DNA of 64,000 nucleotides from Hyphomicrobiales bacterium (GTDB lineage Bacteria; Pseudomonadota; Alphaproteobacteria; Rhizobiales; Rhizobiaceae): assembly GCA_900472295.1 (NCBI GenBank), contig UCIA01000024.1, forward strand, positions 14,577 through 78,576, read 5' to 3'. Below the pieces are notes generated by a model. It was not told the origin of the DNA, did not search any database, and worked only from the letters and a program-made list of their open reading frames with translations. Position numbers and translations under genes: made by a program. Shown in pieces: positions 25,914 through 35,388 of the stretch. Position 1 is the stretch's first letter. Every line of letters starts with the position of its first letter.

Positions 25914-27419
25914 ATGAAGGCCAGAGTCACGGCGAACGCGGCCTACGCCGTCGCGGATATCGACAAACGTCTTTACGGCTCGTTTCTCGAGCATCTTGGC
26001 CGGGCGGTCTATACGGGCATCTACGAGCCCGGACATCCGCAAGCGGACGCAGAGGGGATGCGCAAGGACGTCATCGAGTTGGTGCGTGCGCTCGACACTC
26101 CGATCTGCCGTTACCCGGGTGGCAACTTCGTGTCCGCCTACAATTGGGAAGACGGCATAGGCCCAAAGGAGAGCCGCCCGCGGCGCCTTGACCTTGCGTG
26201 GCGCACTACGGAGCCGAACCTGGTTGGAATTCACGAATTCGCCTACTGGGCGGAAAAAGCCGGCACCGAGATGATGCTTGCGGTCAATCTCGGTTCCCGC
26301 GGCCTCGACGAGGCGCGGGCCTTCGTTGAATACGTCAACCACCCTGGCGGCAGCTACTGGTCCGACCTCAGAGCCAAGAACGGACGCACGCAGCCCTGGA
26401 ACTGCCACCTCTGGTGTCTCGGCAACGAAATGGATGGTCCCTGGCAGGTCGGCCATAAGTCGGCGAGCGAATACGGCCATCTCGCAAACGAGACCGCCAA
26501 GGCGCTGCGTGGCCTCGACCCTACGGTGGAACTGGTCGTCTGCGGCTCGTCGCATTCCAATATGCCGACCTATCCGCAGTGGGAAGCAACAGTGTTGGAA
26601 GCGACCTACGAGCAGGTCGACTACATCTCTCTCCACATGTATTTCGAGAATTACGAGAAGAATACGGCCGAATATCTCGCGCTTCCGGCCAAGCTCGACC
26701 GCTACATCGGCACGGTTGCGGGCATCATCGACTATGTGAAGGCTAAGACGCGCTCGAAGCGGGACGTGAAGATCTCCTTCGACGAGTGGAACGTCTGGTA
26801 CCATCAGCGCAAGCGTGACGCCGAGCGCATGCGCGCTTGGGACTGGCCGGAAGCCCCCAGGCTTTTGGAAGACATCTACAATTTCGAGGACGTGCTGCAG
26901 GTCGGCTGCATCATCAACACCTTCATCCGCCGGTCGGATATTGTTCGCATCGCCTGTATTGCGCAGCTGGTGAATGTTATCGCGCCGATCATGACCGAGC
27001 CCGGCGGCAACGCCTGGCGGCAGACGATATACTGGCCTTTTATGCTGGCCTCCAGGCACGGTCGCGGCACTGCGCTGCAGCTGGCGGTCGAGGTGCCGAC
27101 CTATGACGCGGCCGCGGCCGACAAGGTGCCATGGCTCGACATCGCGGGCGTGCATGATTCGAACGCCGGCACGCTTACCTTCTTCGTCATCAACCGGCAT
27201 GGATCCGAGACGATAGAGGCCGATGTCGCCCTCGAGCGGTTCTCCGCCAAGTCTATCGAGCACACGATCATCCGTCATGACGATCTCCAGGCCTGCAACA
27301 CCAAGGACGCGCCGGATAATGTATCACCGGTCATAGGCAACGGGGCAGCGCTCAGCAGCAAGGGAATGACGCTGACCTTGCCGCCGCATTCCTACTCAAT
27401 GGTGCGCGTGACACTCTGA
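25914..27419 (+). CDS. abfA: alpha-N-arabinofuranosidase, GH51
   Basis: This enzyme releases L-arabinofuranose from arabinosides by retaining hydrolysis. The 501 residues match intracellular GH51 enzymes. The N-terminus reads YGSFLEHLGRAVYTGIYEPG and ICRYPGGNFVSAYNWEDGIG. The acid/base Glu is in WCLGNEMDGPWQ (Glu172) and the nucleophile in ISFDEWNVWY (Glu291). There is no signal peptide, so it acts in the cytoplasm on imported oligosaccharides. ATG 25914 follows GGGAGG at good spacing. The sugar ABC importer follows, which fits uptake then hydrolysis. Confidence 0.94.
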   Translation: MKARVTANAAYAVADIDKRLYGSFLEHLGRAVYTGIYEPGHPQADAEGMRKDVIELVRALDTPICRYPGGNFVSAYNWEDGIGPKESRPRRLDLAWRTTEPNLVGIHEFAYWAEKAGTEMMLAVNLGSRGLDEARAFVEYVNHPGGSYWSDLRAKNGRTQPWNCHLWCLGNEMDGPWQVGHKSASEYGHLANETAKALRGLDPTVELVVCGSSHSNMPTYPQWEATVLEATYEQVDYISLHMYFENYEKNTAEYLALPAKLDRYIGTVAGIIDYVKAKTRSKRDVKISFDEWNVWYHQRKRDAERMRAWDWPEAPRLLEDIYNFEDVLQVGCIINTFIRRSDIVRIACIAQLVNVIAPIMTEPGGNAWRQTIYWPFMLASRHGRGTALQLAVEVPTYDAAAADKVPWLDIAGVHDSNAGTLTFFVINRHGSETIEADVALERFSAKSIEHTIIRHDDLQACNTKDAPDNVSPVIGNGAALSSKGMTLTLPPHSYSMVRVTL

Positions 27420-27448
27420 GTTTATATCCGACTATCTGATATATACCG
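27420..27448. promoter_or_regulatory. cassette operator motif, binding-protein promoter
   Basis: GTTTATATCCG (27420-27430) directly follows the abfA stop and is the reverse complement of the core at 25873. A related arm, GATATATACCG, ends at 27448. It lies about 90 bases before the binding-protein start, so this gene probably has its own regulated promoter. Confidence 0.5.
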
Positions 27449-27533
27449 CAAAATCCGTTGCAGGCAGTCTGGTTTGGTGTAGCATTGCGGCGTTCAGGGC
27501 GGATCTAACCGCCGTACTCGGGAGGAAGCTGAG

Positions 27534-28808
27534 ATGAACTTTCGCAGGATGATGGCCATAACGGTGGTTGCGGCCGGAGGATTTTGGGCGGTCGCGGCCC
27601 AGGCCGAAGAAACCGTCACATGGTGGGATTTCCTCGGAGGCGGTGACGGTGTTCGCATGAAGCAGATGATCACCGACTTCAACACCGCCCACGCAGGCAA
27701 GATCAAAATCGACGGCACGACGCTGGAGTGGGGCACGCCCTTCTACGCGAAGGTGCAGACCTCGGCCGCGGTCGGTGAGGCGCCAGACGTGATGACCTAT
27801 CATGCCAGCCGCATCCCCTTGGCGGTGAGCCAGGACATTCTCGAAGAAATCACGGCCGACGACATGAGCAAGATGGGCATCTCGGCCTCGGACTTCGCCC
27901 AGACGACGATGGACGCCGTGACGGTCGACGGCAAGCAATACGCAGTGCCGCTCGATACCCATCCAATCGTCCTATACTACAATCGCGACCTCCTGAAGAA
28001 GGCAGGTGTGCTCGGCGACAACGGCCGTCCCGTGGGCATGGGCAGCAAGGACGAATTCACCGCGACACTGCAGAAGTTGAAGGACGCCGGCATCGACTTC
28101 CCGTTGGGCAGCGTGACCGCCGACGGCAACTTCATGTACCGCACCATTTATTCGCTTGTGTGCCAGCAAGGTGGCGAGCTTCTGACGGGCAACGAGTTCC
28201 TCGCCGGCGACAACGCTGATAAGCTGGCGAAGGCGCTGGCGGTTCTGCAAGGGTGGACGAAGGCAGGGCTGCAGTCGACCTATACGGACTATCCTGCAAC
28301 CGTCGCCCTATTCACCTCGGGCAAGGCCGCAATGATGATCAACGGCGTCTGGGAAGTTCCCACGATGACCGACCTCGCCAAGCAAGGCAAACTGTTCGAC
28401 TGGGGCGCCGTCGAGATCCCGGTGATCTTCGACAAGCCATGCACCTATGCGGACAGCCACTCGTTCGCAATCCCAAAAAACAAGGGCAAGGAGATCAGCC
28501 CCGAAAAGCGTGCCGCCGTTCTCGAGGTGATCTCGTGGATGGACAAGCACTCGCTGTTCTGGGCCACGGCAGGCCACATCCCGGCATACAAGCCAGTCAC
28601 TGAGACCGCCGAATACAAGGCAATGGAGCCCAATGCGACCTACTCGACGCTGACGGCCAACATGATCTTCGATCCGAAATCGCCGAAGGCTGGCGTCGCC
28701 GGGCCGATCTTCGACATCATGTCCAATTATTTCGTGCCGACCCTCAACGGAGAGATGGACCCGAACGAGGCTGTGAAATCCATCAAGGAAGAGCTGAACG
28801 GTATGTAG
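27534..28808 (+). CDS. ABC sugar transporter, solute-binding protein
   Basis: The 424-residue protein begins with a signal peptide (MNFRRMMAITVVAAGG, cleavage near AQA-EET), so it is periplasmic. It has the family 1 sugar-binding fold: TVTWWDFLGGGDG at the mature start, QYAVPLDTHPIVLYYNRDLL, and SGKAAMMINGVWEVP. GGAGGAAG gives a strong ribosome site. The probable ligands are arabinose-containing oligosaccharides, judged from the upstream GH51 gene only. A stable stem-loop follows the gene, which usually keeps binding-protein mRNA abundant. Confidence 0.93.
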   Translation: MNFRRMMAITVVAAGGFWAVAAQAEETVTWWDFLGGGDGVRMKQMITDFNTAHAGKIKIDGTTLEWGTPFYAKVQTSAAVGEAPDVMTYHASRIPLAVSQDILEEITADDMSKMGISASDFAQTTMDAVTVDGKQYAVPLDTHPIVLYYNRDLLKKAGVLGDNGRPVGMGSKDEFTATLQKLKDAGIDFPLGSVTADGNFMYRTIYSLVCQQGGELLTGNEFLAGDNADKLAKALAVLQGWTKAGLQSTYTDYPATVALFTSGKAAMMINGVWEVPTMTDLAKQGKLFDWGAVEIPVIFDKPCTYADSHSFAIPKNKGKEISPEKRAAVLEVISWMDKHSLFWATAGHIPAYKPVTETAEYKAMEPNATYSTLTANMIFDPKSPKAGVAGPIFDIMSNYFVPTLNGEMDPNEAVKSIKEELNGM

Positions 28809-28817
28809 GGGCTCAAA

Positions 28818-28851
28818 GGCTGGGGCCGCCCCGCCCAGAACGGTCCCAGCC
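28818..28851 (+). promoter_or_regulatory. intercistronic stem-loop after the binding-protein gene
   Basis: GGCTGGGGCCG and CGGTCCCAGCC form an eleven-base-pair stem (one G-T pair) with a twelve-base loop. There is no T-run. It lies between the binding-protein and first permease genes, where such hairpins often protect the upstream message and raise the binding-protein to permease ratio (inference). Confidence 0.6.
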
Positions 28852-28868
28852 ATATCTAAGGAAGAGCC

Positions 28869-29753
28869 ATGCTTCGCAACTCCCGCGCAGAACGTCTTGT
28901 CGCGCTGGTGCTGGTCGCTCCCTTTCTGGCGATCTACTTGCTGGCGTTCGTCTATCCGACGGTTCAGATGTTCCGCATATCCTTCACCGATGCGCCCCTG
29001 ATCGGCGAGGGTCGGTGGGTTGGTCTCGACAACTACCTTCGGCTCGACAACGACCCGATGTTCCGGCGCGCGCTCTGGAACACCGCTTACTTCGTGCTGA
29101 TGACTGTCGTCCCCGGGACACTCATTGCCCTGTCGATCGCGCTTGGAGTTTCGCGTCTGAAAGGACGGTTCCAGGCGATCGTGCTGGCGTTGTTCTTCCT
29201 GCCCTACATCCTGCCGGTATCCGTGGTCTATCTGATCTGGGACTGGACGCTGAATTTCCAGTTCGGGATCGCGATGCATGTGCTGGACTGGCTGGGTATC
29301 TCGCGCGTACCGGTCTTTAAGTCGCGCGTCTGGTTCTTGCCGGCGGTGGCCGGGGTGACGATCTGGTGGACCGCGGGCTTCTCGATCCTTCTCTTTCTGG
29401 CAGGATTGCGCTCCATACCGGCGGAGATCTATGAAGCCGCGTCGCTCGACAACTCGACGCGATGGACCACGTTCCGGCGGATCACCTGGCCACTGCTTTG
29501 GCCGATCACCTCGCTGGTATCGACCATCCAGCTCATCCTGCAGCTTAAGATCTTCGATCAGGTCTATCTGTTCTCGATCGGCGGCCGACCGAACGACAAT
29601 ATGGTGCTCGTCTACTATGTCTTCCAGAAGGCCTTCCAGCAGAACCAGGGAGGCAGGGCGGCGGCTGTCGCCGTCACCCTCTTCATGCTTGTGGTCGTCG
29701 TCTCTGTCCTCCAATTTCAACTGTTGCGGTTCGCCGAAAGGCGGCACCGATGA
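28869..29753 (+). CDS. ABC sugar transporter permease, MalF-like
   Basis: The 294-residue inner-membrane protein has six membrane segments. It starts MLRNSRAERLVALVLVAPFL, and the coupling EAA loop reads EIYEAASLDNSTRWTTFRRITWPLL. AAGGAAGAG gives the ribosome site. It pairs with the next permease, whose start overlaps its stop by four bases (29750-29753), to form the transmembrane channel. Confidence 0.92.
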   Translation: MLRNSRAERLVALVLVAPFLAIYLLAFVYPTVQMFRISFTDAPLIGEGRWVGLDNYLRLDNDPMFRRALWNTAYFVLMTVVPGTLIALSIALGVSRLKGRFQAIVLALFFLPYILPVSVVYLIWDWTLNFQFGIAMHVLDWLGISRVPVFKSRVWFLPAVAGVTIWWTAGFSILLFLAGLRSIPAEIYEAASLDNSTRWTTFRRITWPLLWPITSLVSTIQLILQLKIFDQVYLFSIGGRPNDNMVLVYYVFQKAFQQNQGGRAAAVAVTLFMLVVVVSVLQFQLLRFAERRHR

Positions 29754-30592
29754 ACGCCATGGCTGCGCAACGCTGGAACTTTTGGGGTGGGGTAATCACG
29801 GCACTGACGCTCGTCTGGGCCATCCTATGGGCATTCCCCCTCTATTGGGGTGTGATCTCATCACTCAAACCGGACGACGAAGTCGTCCGGCCTTATATCG
29901 AACTCTGGCCCGAGACGCCGACGCTGGAGAACTACATTGACGCCCTGACCACCACACAGATCGGCACTTGGTACGTCAATTCAGTGGTGGTCGCGGTCGG
30001 CGTAACGGTCATCACCATCTTCATCTCGATGCTGTGCGGCTACGCAATCTCGCAGTTGCGGTTCCCCGGGCGGATCGCGCTATGGTGGCTGATACTCGCC
30101 TCCTTCATGGTGCCAATTTCGGCGCTGATCATCAATCATTTCGTGCTGGTCGCCAACCTTGGCCTGCTCAACAGCTGGGCTGGGATCATGTTGCCGCAAC
30201 TTATCCACCCCGTCATCATCATCGTCTACAAGCAGTTCTTCGATCAGGTCCCGAAGGACTTCCGCGAGGCCGCGGTCATGGACAATGCTTCTGAATTCGG
30301 CATCCTCTTCAAAGTCTACGTTCCGATGAACTGGGGGGTAACGACGGCGCTGTCGATCGTCTGCTTCATCTGGACGTGGAACGCGTTTTTGTGGCCGTTC
30401 CTCTCCGTGACACGCACCGAGATGATGACGATCACCGTCGGCATCACGCAGGTCAATGACGCCTTCGGCGTGTACTACGCGCGCCAGCTGGCGGCAGCTG
30501 TACTAGCCGGCCTTCCGGTGGCGCTGGCCTACCTTTTCTTCCAACGCCGGGTAACCGAAGCGATAACACTTTCCGCAGGCATCAAGGGCTAG
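29750..30592 (+). CDS. ABC sugar transporter permease, MalG-like
   Basis: The 280-residue inner-membrane protein has six membrane segments. The EAA loop is FREAAVMDNASEFGILFKVYVPM, followed by the usual last segments and the ending FFQRRVTEAITLSAGIKG typical of MalG-type permeases. ATGA overlap couples it to the preceding permease. It converges on the ATPase gene of the same importer, which is on the other strand 78 bases away. Confidence 0.93.
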   Translation: MNAMAAQRWNFWGGVITALTLVWAILWAFPLYWGVISSLKPDDEVVRPYIELWPETPTLENYIDALTTTQIGTWYVNSVVVAVGVTVITIFISMLCGYAISQLRFPGRIALWWLILASFMVPISALIINHFVLVANLGLLNSWAGIMLPQLIHPVIIIVYKQFFDQVPKDFREAAVMDNASEFGILFKVYVPMNWGVTTALSIVCFIWTWNAFLWPFLSVTRTEMMTITVGITQVNDAFGVYYARQLAAAVLAGLPVALAYLFFQRRVTEAITLSAGIKG

Positions 30593-30670
30593 CCAAAGCG
30601 CGTCGCGTAGAACCGGATTCGGCGATACACGCCTTGCAGGGCACGGCCCGCTCGGCGGGCACGGCCCCGG

Positions 30671-31744
30671 TCACCGCGCGTGCCAGGTCGATCCGTTCGC
30701 GGCGAAGAGATGCAGGGCCGTGGTGTCGAACTTCAGCCGAACGGCGTCGCCCGGTTTGACGCTCGAAAGCCCGCGATCTTGTGCTGTAACCTGCGTCCCA
30801 TCCGCGAGCCGCGCATAGACGAGCGTTCGCTCGCCAAGACGCTCGACAACGGTGGCCGTGGCGGATGTTTCGTTGGCCTCGGAGACGACAGTCAGCGATT
30901 CCGGCCGCACTCCGAGTTCGCGCCAATCCATGTCGACCGGCGCGCCAGGGAGTTCGACGAGCGATCCATCCGTCAAGCGCGCATTGAGCCTGTCGCCTGA
31001 GCCCGAAACTGTAACAGGAAGAATGTTCATCGCCGGAGACCCGACGAAGGTCGCTACGAACCGGGACGCCGGACGTGCATAGACATCGACGGGTCTTCCC
31101 ATCTGCTCTATCCGGCAATTGTTGAGGACCACAATACGGTCGGCGAGCGTCATCGCTTCCACCTGGTCGTGGGTGACGTAAATCATCGTCGACTTCAAAC
31201 GCTGATGCAGTTCGGCAAGCTCGACGCGCGTACGGGCTCGAAGCGCCGCGTCCAGATTGGAGAGTGGCTCGTCGAACAGGAATGCCTTGGGCTCCTTGAC
31301 GATCGCACGCCCAATAGCCACGCGCTGGCGCTGCCCGCCGGAGAGCTGCGACGGGCGACGGTTGAGCAGCGCGTCGATCTCCAGGATACGCGCGGCCTCA
31401 GCGATCCGCTGGCGTATGACATCCGGCGCGACCCGAATGTTCTTCAGCCCGAAGGCCATGTTCTCCGCCACTGTCATATGCGGGTAAAGCGCATAGTTCT
31501 GGAAGACCATCGCAACGTTGCGTTTGCCAGGCGCAAGGTTCTCCGAGCGCACCCCGTCGATCGTCAGCGTGCCCTGGTCAATGCTTTCGAGGCCGGCGAT
31601 CATCCGGAGCAGTGTCGTCTTGCCAGAACCGGACGGGCCGAGAAACACGACCAGCTCTCCTGGCTCAATGTCCAGGCTAACGTCGCGGATCACTTCGACT
31701 GCGCCAAAGTGCTTTGATACGCCAGCCAGTTCGATTCCTGCCAT
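30671..31744 (-). CDS. ABC sugar transporter ATPase, UgpC/MsmK-like
   Basis: The 357-residue cytoplasmic ATPase drives the importer. The Walker A motif is GPSGSGKTT (36-44), the signature QLSGGQRQR (133-141) and Walker B FLFDEP (155-160), with a switch His in YVTHDQVEA. A regulatory TOBE/MalK-type domain fills the C-terminal 120 residues. ATG 31744 (MAGIELAGVSKHF) follows an AAAGGAGG ribosome site; the open frame continues upstream without similarity. It is transcribed from its own promoter carrying the cassette motif at 31774. Confidence 0.93.
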   Translation of the reverse strand: MAGIELAGVSKHFGAVEVIRDVSLDIEPGELVVFLGPSGSGKTTLLRMIAGLESIDQGTLTIDGVRSENLAPGKRNVAMVFQNYALYPHMTVAENMAFGLKNIRVAPDVIRQRIAEAARILEIDALLNRRPSQLSGGQRQRVAIGRAIVKEPKAFLFDEPLSNLDAALRARTRVELAELHQRLKSTMIYVTHDQVEAMTLADRIVVLNNCRIEQMGRPVDVYARPASRFVATFVGSPAMNILPVTVSGSGDRLNARLTDGSLVELPGAPVDMDWRELGVRPESLTVVSEANETSATATVVERLGERTLVYARLADGTQVTAQDRGLSSVKPGDAVRLKFDTTALHLFAANGSTWHAR

Positions 31745-31773
31745 GCTTGCAATCCTCCTTTCGTCCATAATTT

Positions 31774-31787
31774 CGGATAAATACCCG
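31774..31787 (-). promoter_or_regulatory. cassette operator motif, ATPase promoter
   Basis: CGGATAAATACCCG on the plus strand reads as a GGTATTTATCCG core on the minus strand, close to the GGTTTATATCCG form at the abfA promoter. It lies 30 bases upstream of the divergently oriented ATPase gene. Confidence 0.5.
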
Positions 31788-31965
31788 ATGTCAAGGAACG
31801 TGGGGGCTACGGCACAATCAGCGCCCCTATCCCTGGTCCCCGAAACAGCTGGTTTCCACGCTACCTTGCCAAAGCCGACCGTCTGCAGTCGGCCCATTCC
31901 CAGTCGTTGAACTTGCCTCAGGGAGCAGTGTTCAACGTTGACAGCTACGTGCCACTCCACCGCGT

Positions 31966-32181
31966 CTACTCGCTGTTTTTTCGTGATGCGCCGGTGTGCC
32001 ATGAGACGGGATCAGCGACCCACCGATCTACGTCGGACTCCCTCCATCCCGCACCATTTAAGCTGATCCTGATTTGGGCCGGGAACGTGCCTTCGCCGAT
32101 TTTTCGGTACATTGTCGAGCGGGACAAGCCGGTCCGCGCGAGGACCGTCCTAAGGCGAATGATACGATCTGGTTCAGGCAT
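31966..32181 (-). CDS. AlpA-family phage-type regulator
   Basis: The 71-residue protein has the AlpA/MerR-like helix-turn-helix: RIIRLRTVLARTGLSRSTMYRKI, then FPAQIRISLNGAGWRESDVDRWV. Members of this family activate integrase or excision genes and can act as excisionase-like factors. ATG 32181 (MPEPDRI) has an AAGG site; an upstream ATG at 32208 is possible. It lies between the arabinoside cassette and traA, on the same strand as traA but downstream of it. Confidence 0.85.
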   Translation of the reverse strand: MPEPDRIIRLRTVLARTGLSRSTMYRKIGEGTFPAQIRISLNGAGWRESDVDRWVADPVSWHTGASRKNSE

Positions 32182-32310
32182 GGCCGCCTTGCCTTTCGCT
32201 GAGAGCATTTGGCACCCGCTGGAACCAGACAGGACAAACCAAGGCTAGCGCGCAATCAGATTTGTCATCTCATCGATCTAGGGAGTGGGAACGGAGGCAA
32301 ATCGGAGGGT

Positions 32311-35300
32311 TTAGATTCCTATGCCACGCCCGCTGCTAATGCCGTGGTTGAACGCGAGTTCCACACCCAGGCGCCGCCCGGATTCGACCTGGATGCCAAG
32401 CGCCTTCTTATGATTGGCAAGCAGGGATTCCAGCTGAGGGTCGCGTTCAAGGCTCTTGGCCATATCGGACATGGCAGAACGCGTTGATTTGTACCCGGAT
32501 ATGTCGCCTGTCTGATATTGCTCCTGTCCCGTACGGTCGAGCTTTTGCCAACGTTCCACGAAACGTTCCGCCCGGCGGCTGGGATCGAGGTCCATCGCGG
32601 TGCGGATTTCCGTCTCAAGCTTGAGCGCGAGAACGATACGGTTGACGCGGCCGGCGCCCGCTTCCCGAACCAACTCGGGATTCTTCACATAGGCCGTTTC
32701 GGCATCGCGCCAGCCATACGGCCGTATCTGCTCGAACGCGTTGCGGGCATCCCTCAATTCGCGCATCTGCTCGGGACTGCCCTGCCAGTCCGCATTTCCA
32801 GTACTGAGGATCGCGTCCAGAGCGCGCGCGTGACGAACAAGTGCGTTGGTCCGATCCCTGCGCAACGCCGCTTCCGCGTCCACGGGCACATTCGAGTCGC
32901 GCGACACTCCCGTGGCGGGCGTTTTCCTTTCGGGCGTGGAGACAGCATCTCCGATTTGCACCCCAACATCTTCCCTTTCCGGTCTTCGCCCACGTTCCTG
33001 CATGAGCTCGCTGTCTCCGGGCGAGCGCAATCCGTCGACCAGCCCACCGATCCTGTCGCGCAGCTTCTCCGGAACGATCCGGCGCACGATCTCGACCACG
33101 CGCTCGCGGAACGTGATGCCGCGCCGCTCGGCATAGCTCCGAGCTGGATCGGCTTGCTCGTAGTCCGACGCCATGTCCTTGGCGCGGTCCCGTGACAGCG
33201 TACGGACGAGGCGTTCGCGGGTTGTGAAGTCGTCGCCGCCGTAATGCAGGTCCATACTGTCTCGATGCCGTGACAGCGCGACGTAGCTGCCATGTGCATC
33301 CATGCCTGGCGTTGCGAGCACATGGGTCCGGTCGACGGTCATGCCCTGAGCCTTGTGAATGGTCGCGGCATAGCCATGGTCGATGTGCGTGTAGTCTTTC
33401 AGGTCGAACCGCACCGACCTGTCGTCATCGGTGCGCACGGCCATTCTCTGTGTGCTGACTTCCTCCACGATGCCGAGCGTGCCGTTCTTGACGCCGAGCC
33501 CGCGCTCGTTACGCAGGAACATGACACGATCGCCGCTGGCGAAGTTTCTTGGGCCGCGTTCGACATTTACCTGAACATCGTCGCCGAGATCGCCCGCAAT
33601 GCGCATGCGCTCGCGCGCTGCCTGGTTCAGGGCGCGCACCTCGTCGTTTGTGTGGGTGAGGATGATCCGGCTTGCCTCTGGCTGCGCCTGCCTGTCGCGA
33701 TCCCAGCGCTCGACGAGTTCATCCCGCGCTTCGTCGCGAGTCGCAGCCTGATGCACCATGCCTTGTGCGTCGTAGGCGTTGATCGCAGCATTGATCCTGC
33801 CGGTTGCCAGATCGCGCGTGGCATCACGCTGCCAGTCTTCGCGTTGCCGGCGCACCTGGCCGATTTCGACGCCGCCATGTCGCTCGTGAATCGAGCGGAA
33901 TGCAGCGCCGGCTTCGATTGCCTGCAACTGCTGCGGATCGCCGACGAGGACGACTTTTGCGCCAACGTTGGCGGCATGCGAGAGCACGCGCTCCAACTGG
34001 CGCGTGCCGACCATGCCGGCCTCATCGATCACCAGGACATCACGCGTGGTGAGCAGATCCCTGCCCTGTCCCCAGCCATGCTCCATGCTGGCGATGGTGC
34101 GTGACGGGATGCCTGATCCGCCTTCCAGATTCTCGGCGGCAATGCCGGAGAGTGCGGCACCTCGAACCTCGTAGCCCGCCGCTGCCCATGCCTGGCGCGC
34201 AACGCCCAGCATGGCGCTCTTGCCCGTTCCGGCGAAGCCGACAACGACACCAAGGCCGCGGCTATTCGTAATGTGATCCAGTGCATCGCTCTGCTCGCCC
34301 GACAGGACAAGCCCGTGTTGCGCTGCCCGCGCCAGCGCTGCCTCGCGATGTGCGTTACTCACCGCGTGTCGTTCGTCCAAATCGATACGCTCCGCAGCGC
34401 GGTGAAGGCGCTGTTCGGTCTCGATCATCTGCCGGGTGGTTAAACGCTCTTCGCCGCGCCCGTCCTTGCCGAGCTCGACCAGTTCGGGCGCATTGCTGAT
34501 GGCGGCCATTACGGTATTGAACTGCTCCATTCCGTCGCTGTGCCGATGCGAGAACTTCGCAATGTCTTTTCGGGTGAAGGTCGATTGCTGATGCGTGATG
34601 GCATCGAGCGCCACGGATGGATCGGCAATGATCCGCGCACCATTGTTGCGCGCGATCTCGCGATGCAATTCGGCGCGATCTGCTTCAATGTCGCCAGCAG
34701 CAAGGCCACTGCCCTCGATGCGTTGCGCCGGTGCACCAATCTGCGTTTGCGGCTCCAGGGCAATACCCTGCGCTTCCAGACTGCGATGATCTATGCGGGC
34801 GTCGATGTCGAGTTCGGCCAGCCGCTCATTGGCAAGCTCCGCCCATCGTTCGCGCCAGCGCTCGACCAGCTGGGTAGCATTCCAGTCTCGGACCTTGGCG
34901 CCAAAACCATTCTCGTCGACGGACCGCATGGTGAGCATGACATGCGCATGCGGCTTCGGACTGCCATCCTCCGCTCTGTCCCAGTGCACATTGAGATCGG
35001 CAACCATGCCCTTGCTGACAAACTCGACTTGTACAAAGTCGCGCGCCAACTCGATGCCATGCGCCTGGCTAAGTTCGCGCGGTAAGGCAAACTCGACCTC
35101 GCGGGCAAGCTGCGCATCCTTGCGCACCTCGAAGGCCTCAACGTCGTTCCACAGCCGTTCGCGATCGTACCAGTCCTCCGGTGCATCCTCCGGCAACATC
35201 ACCTCGGAATGAACGACGCCGCGCTTGGCCGAGAAGTCGTGCGTGCGTTCGATGCGCTCGTCCCGCAGCCGCGACGCCGAGCGGTACGCCGCAGACGCCA

Positions 35301-35358
35301 CAGCGCTGCTCCCGGCCTTGCGGCCAATGACCTTGACGTGAAGATGATAGATCGCCAT
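32311..35358 (-). CDS. traA: Ti-type conjugative relaxase TraA (MOBQ)
   Basis: TraA nicks oriT and unwinds the transferred strand. The 1015 residues have two parts. The MobA/MobL relaxase domain (1-220) starts MAIYHLHVKVIGRKAGSSA, with likely catalytic Tyr25 in SAAYRSA and the metal-binding HAH at 137-139 (PKPHAHVMLTMR). The RecD/TraI-type helicase (about 345-740) has Walker A GFAGTGKS (374-381) and IDEAG (444-448), with IHKAQGMTVDRTHV near its end. ATG 35358 is chosen over 35367 to give the standard N-terminus. It is divergent from traC-traD, with the oriT-like site between, as on Ti plasmids. Confidence 0.95.
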   Translation of the reverse strand: MAIYHLHVKVIGRKAGSSAVASAAYRSASRLRDERIERTHDFSAKRGVVHSEVMLPEDAPEDWYDRERLWNDVEAFEVRKDAQLAREVEFALPRELSQAHGIELARDFVQVEFVSKGMVADLNVHWDRAEDGSPKPHAHVMLTMRSVDENGFGAKVRDWNATQLVERWRERWAELANERLAELDIDARIDHRSLEAQGIALEPQTQIGAPAQRIEGSGLAAGDIEADRAELHREIARNNGARIIADPSVALDAITHQQSTFTRKDIAKFSHRHSDGMEQFNTVMAAISNAPELVELGKDGRGEERLTTRQMIETEQRLHRAAERIDLDERHAVSNAHREAALARAAQHGLVLSGEQSDALDHITNSRGLGVVVGFAGTGKSAMLGVARQAWAAAGYEVRGAALSGIAAENLEGGSGIPSRTIASMEHGWGQGRDLLTTRDVLVIDEAGMVGTRQLERVLSHAANVGAKVVLVGDPQQLQAIEAGAAFRSIHERHGGVEIGQVRRQREDWQRDATRDLATGRINAAINAYDAQGMVHQAATRDEARDELVERWDRDRQAQPEASRIILTHTNDEVRALNQAARERMRIAGDLGDDVQVNVERGPRNFASGDRVMFLRNERGLGVKNGTLGIVEEVSTQRMAVRTDDDRSVRFDLKDYTHIDHGYAATIHKAQGMTVDRTHVLATPGMDAHGSYVALSRHRDSMDLHYGGDDFTTRERLVRTLSRDRAKDMASDYEQADPARSYAERRGITFRERVVEIVRRIVPEKLRDRIGGLVDGLRSPGDSELMQERGRRPEREDVGVQIGDAVSTPERKTPATGVSRDSNVPVDAEAALRRDRTNALVRHARALDAILSTGNADWQGSPEQMRELRDARNAFEQIRPYGWRDAETAYVKNPELVREAGAGRVNRIVLALKLETEIRTAMDLDPSRRAERFVERWQKLDRTGQEQYQTGDISGYKSTRSAMSDMAKSLERDPQLESLLANHKKALGIQVESGRRLGVELAFNHGISSGRGIGI

Positions 35359-35388
35359 CGCGACCAAATCATTTGCACGGCAAAGCGC

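Noticed and set aside
30646..30660. GCCCGC/GCGGGC hairpin between the second permease and the ATPase gene
   Set aside because: The stem is short and lacks a T-run; a terminator role cannot be supported.
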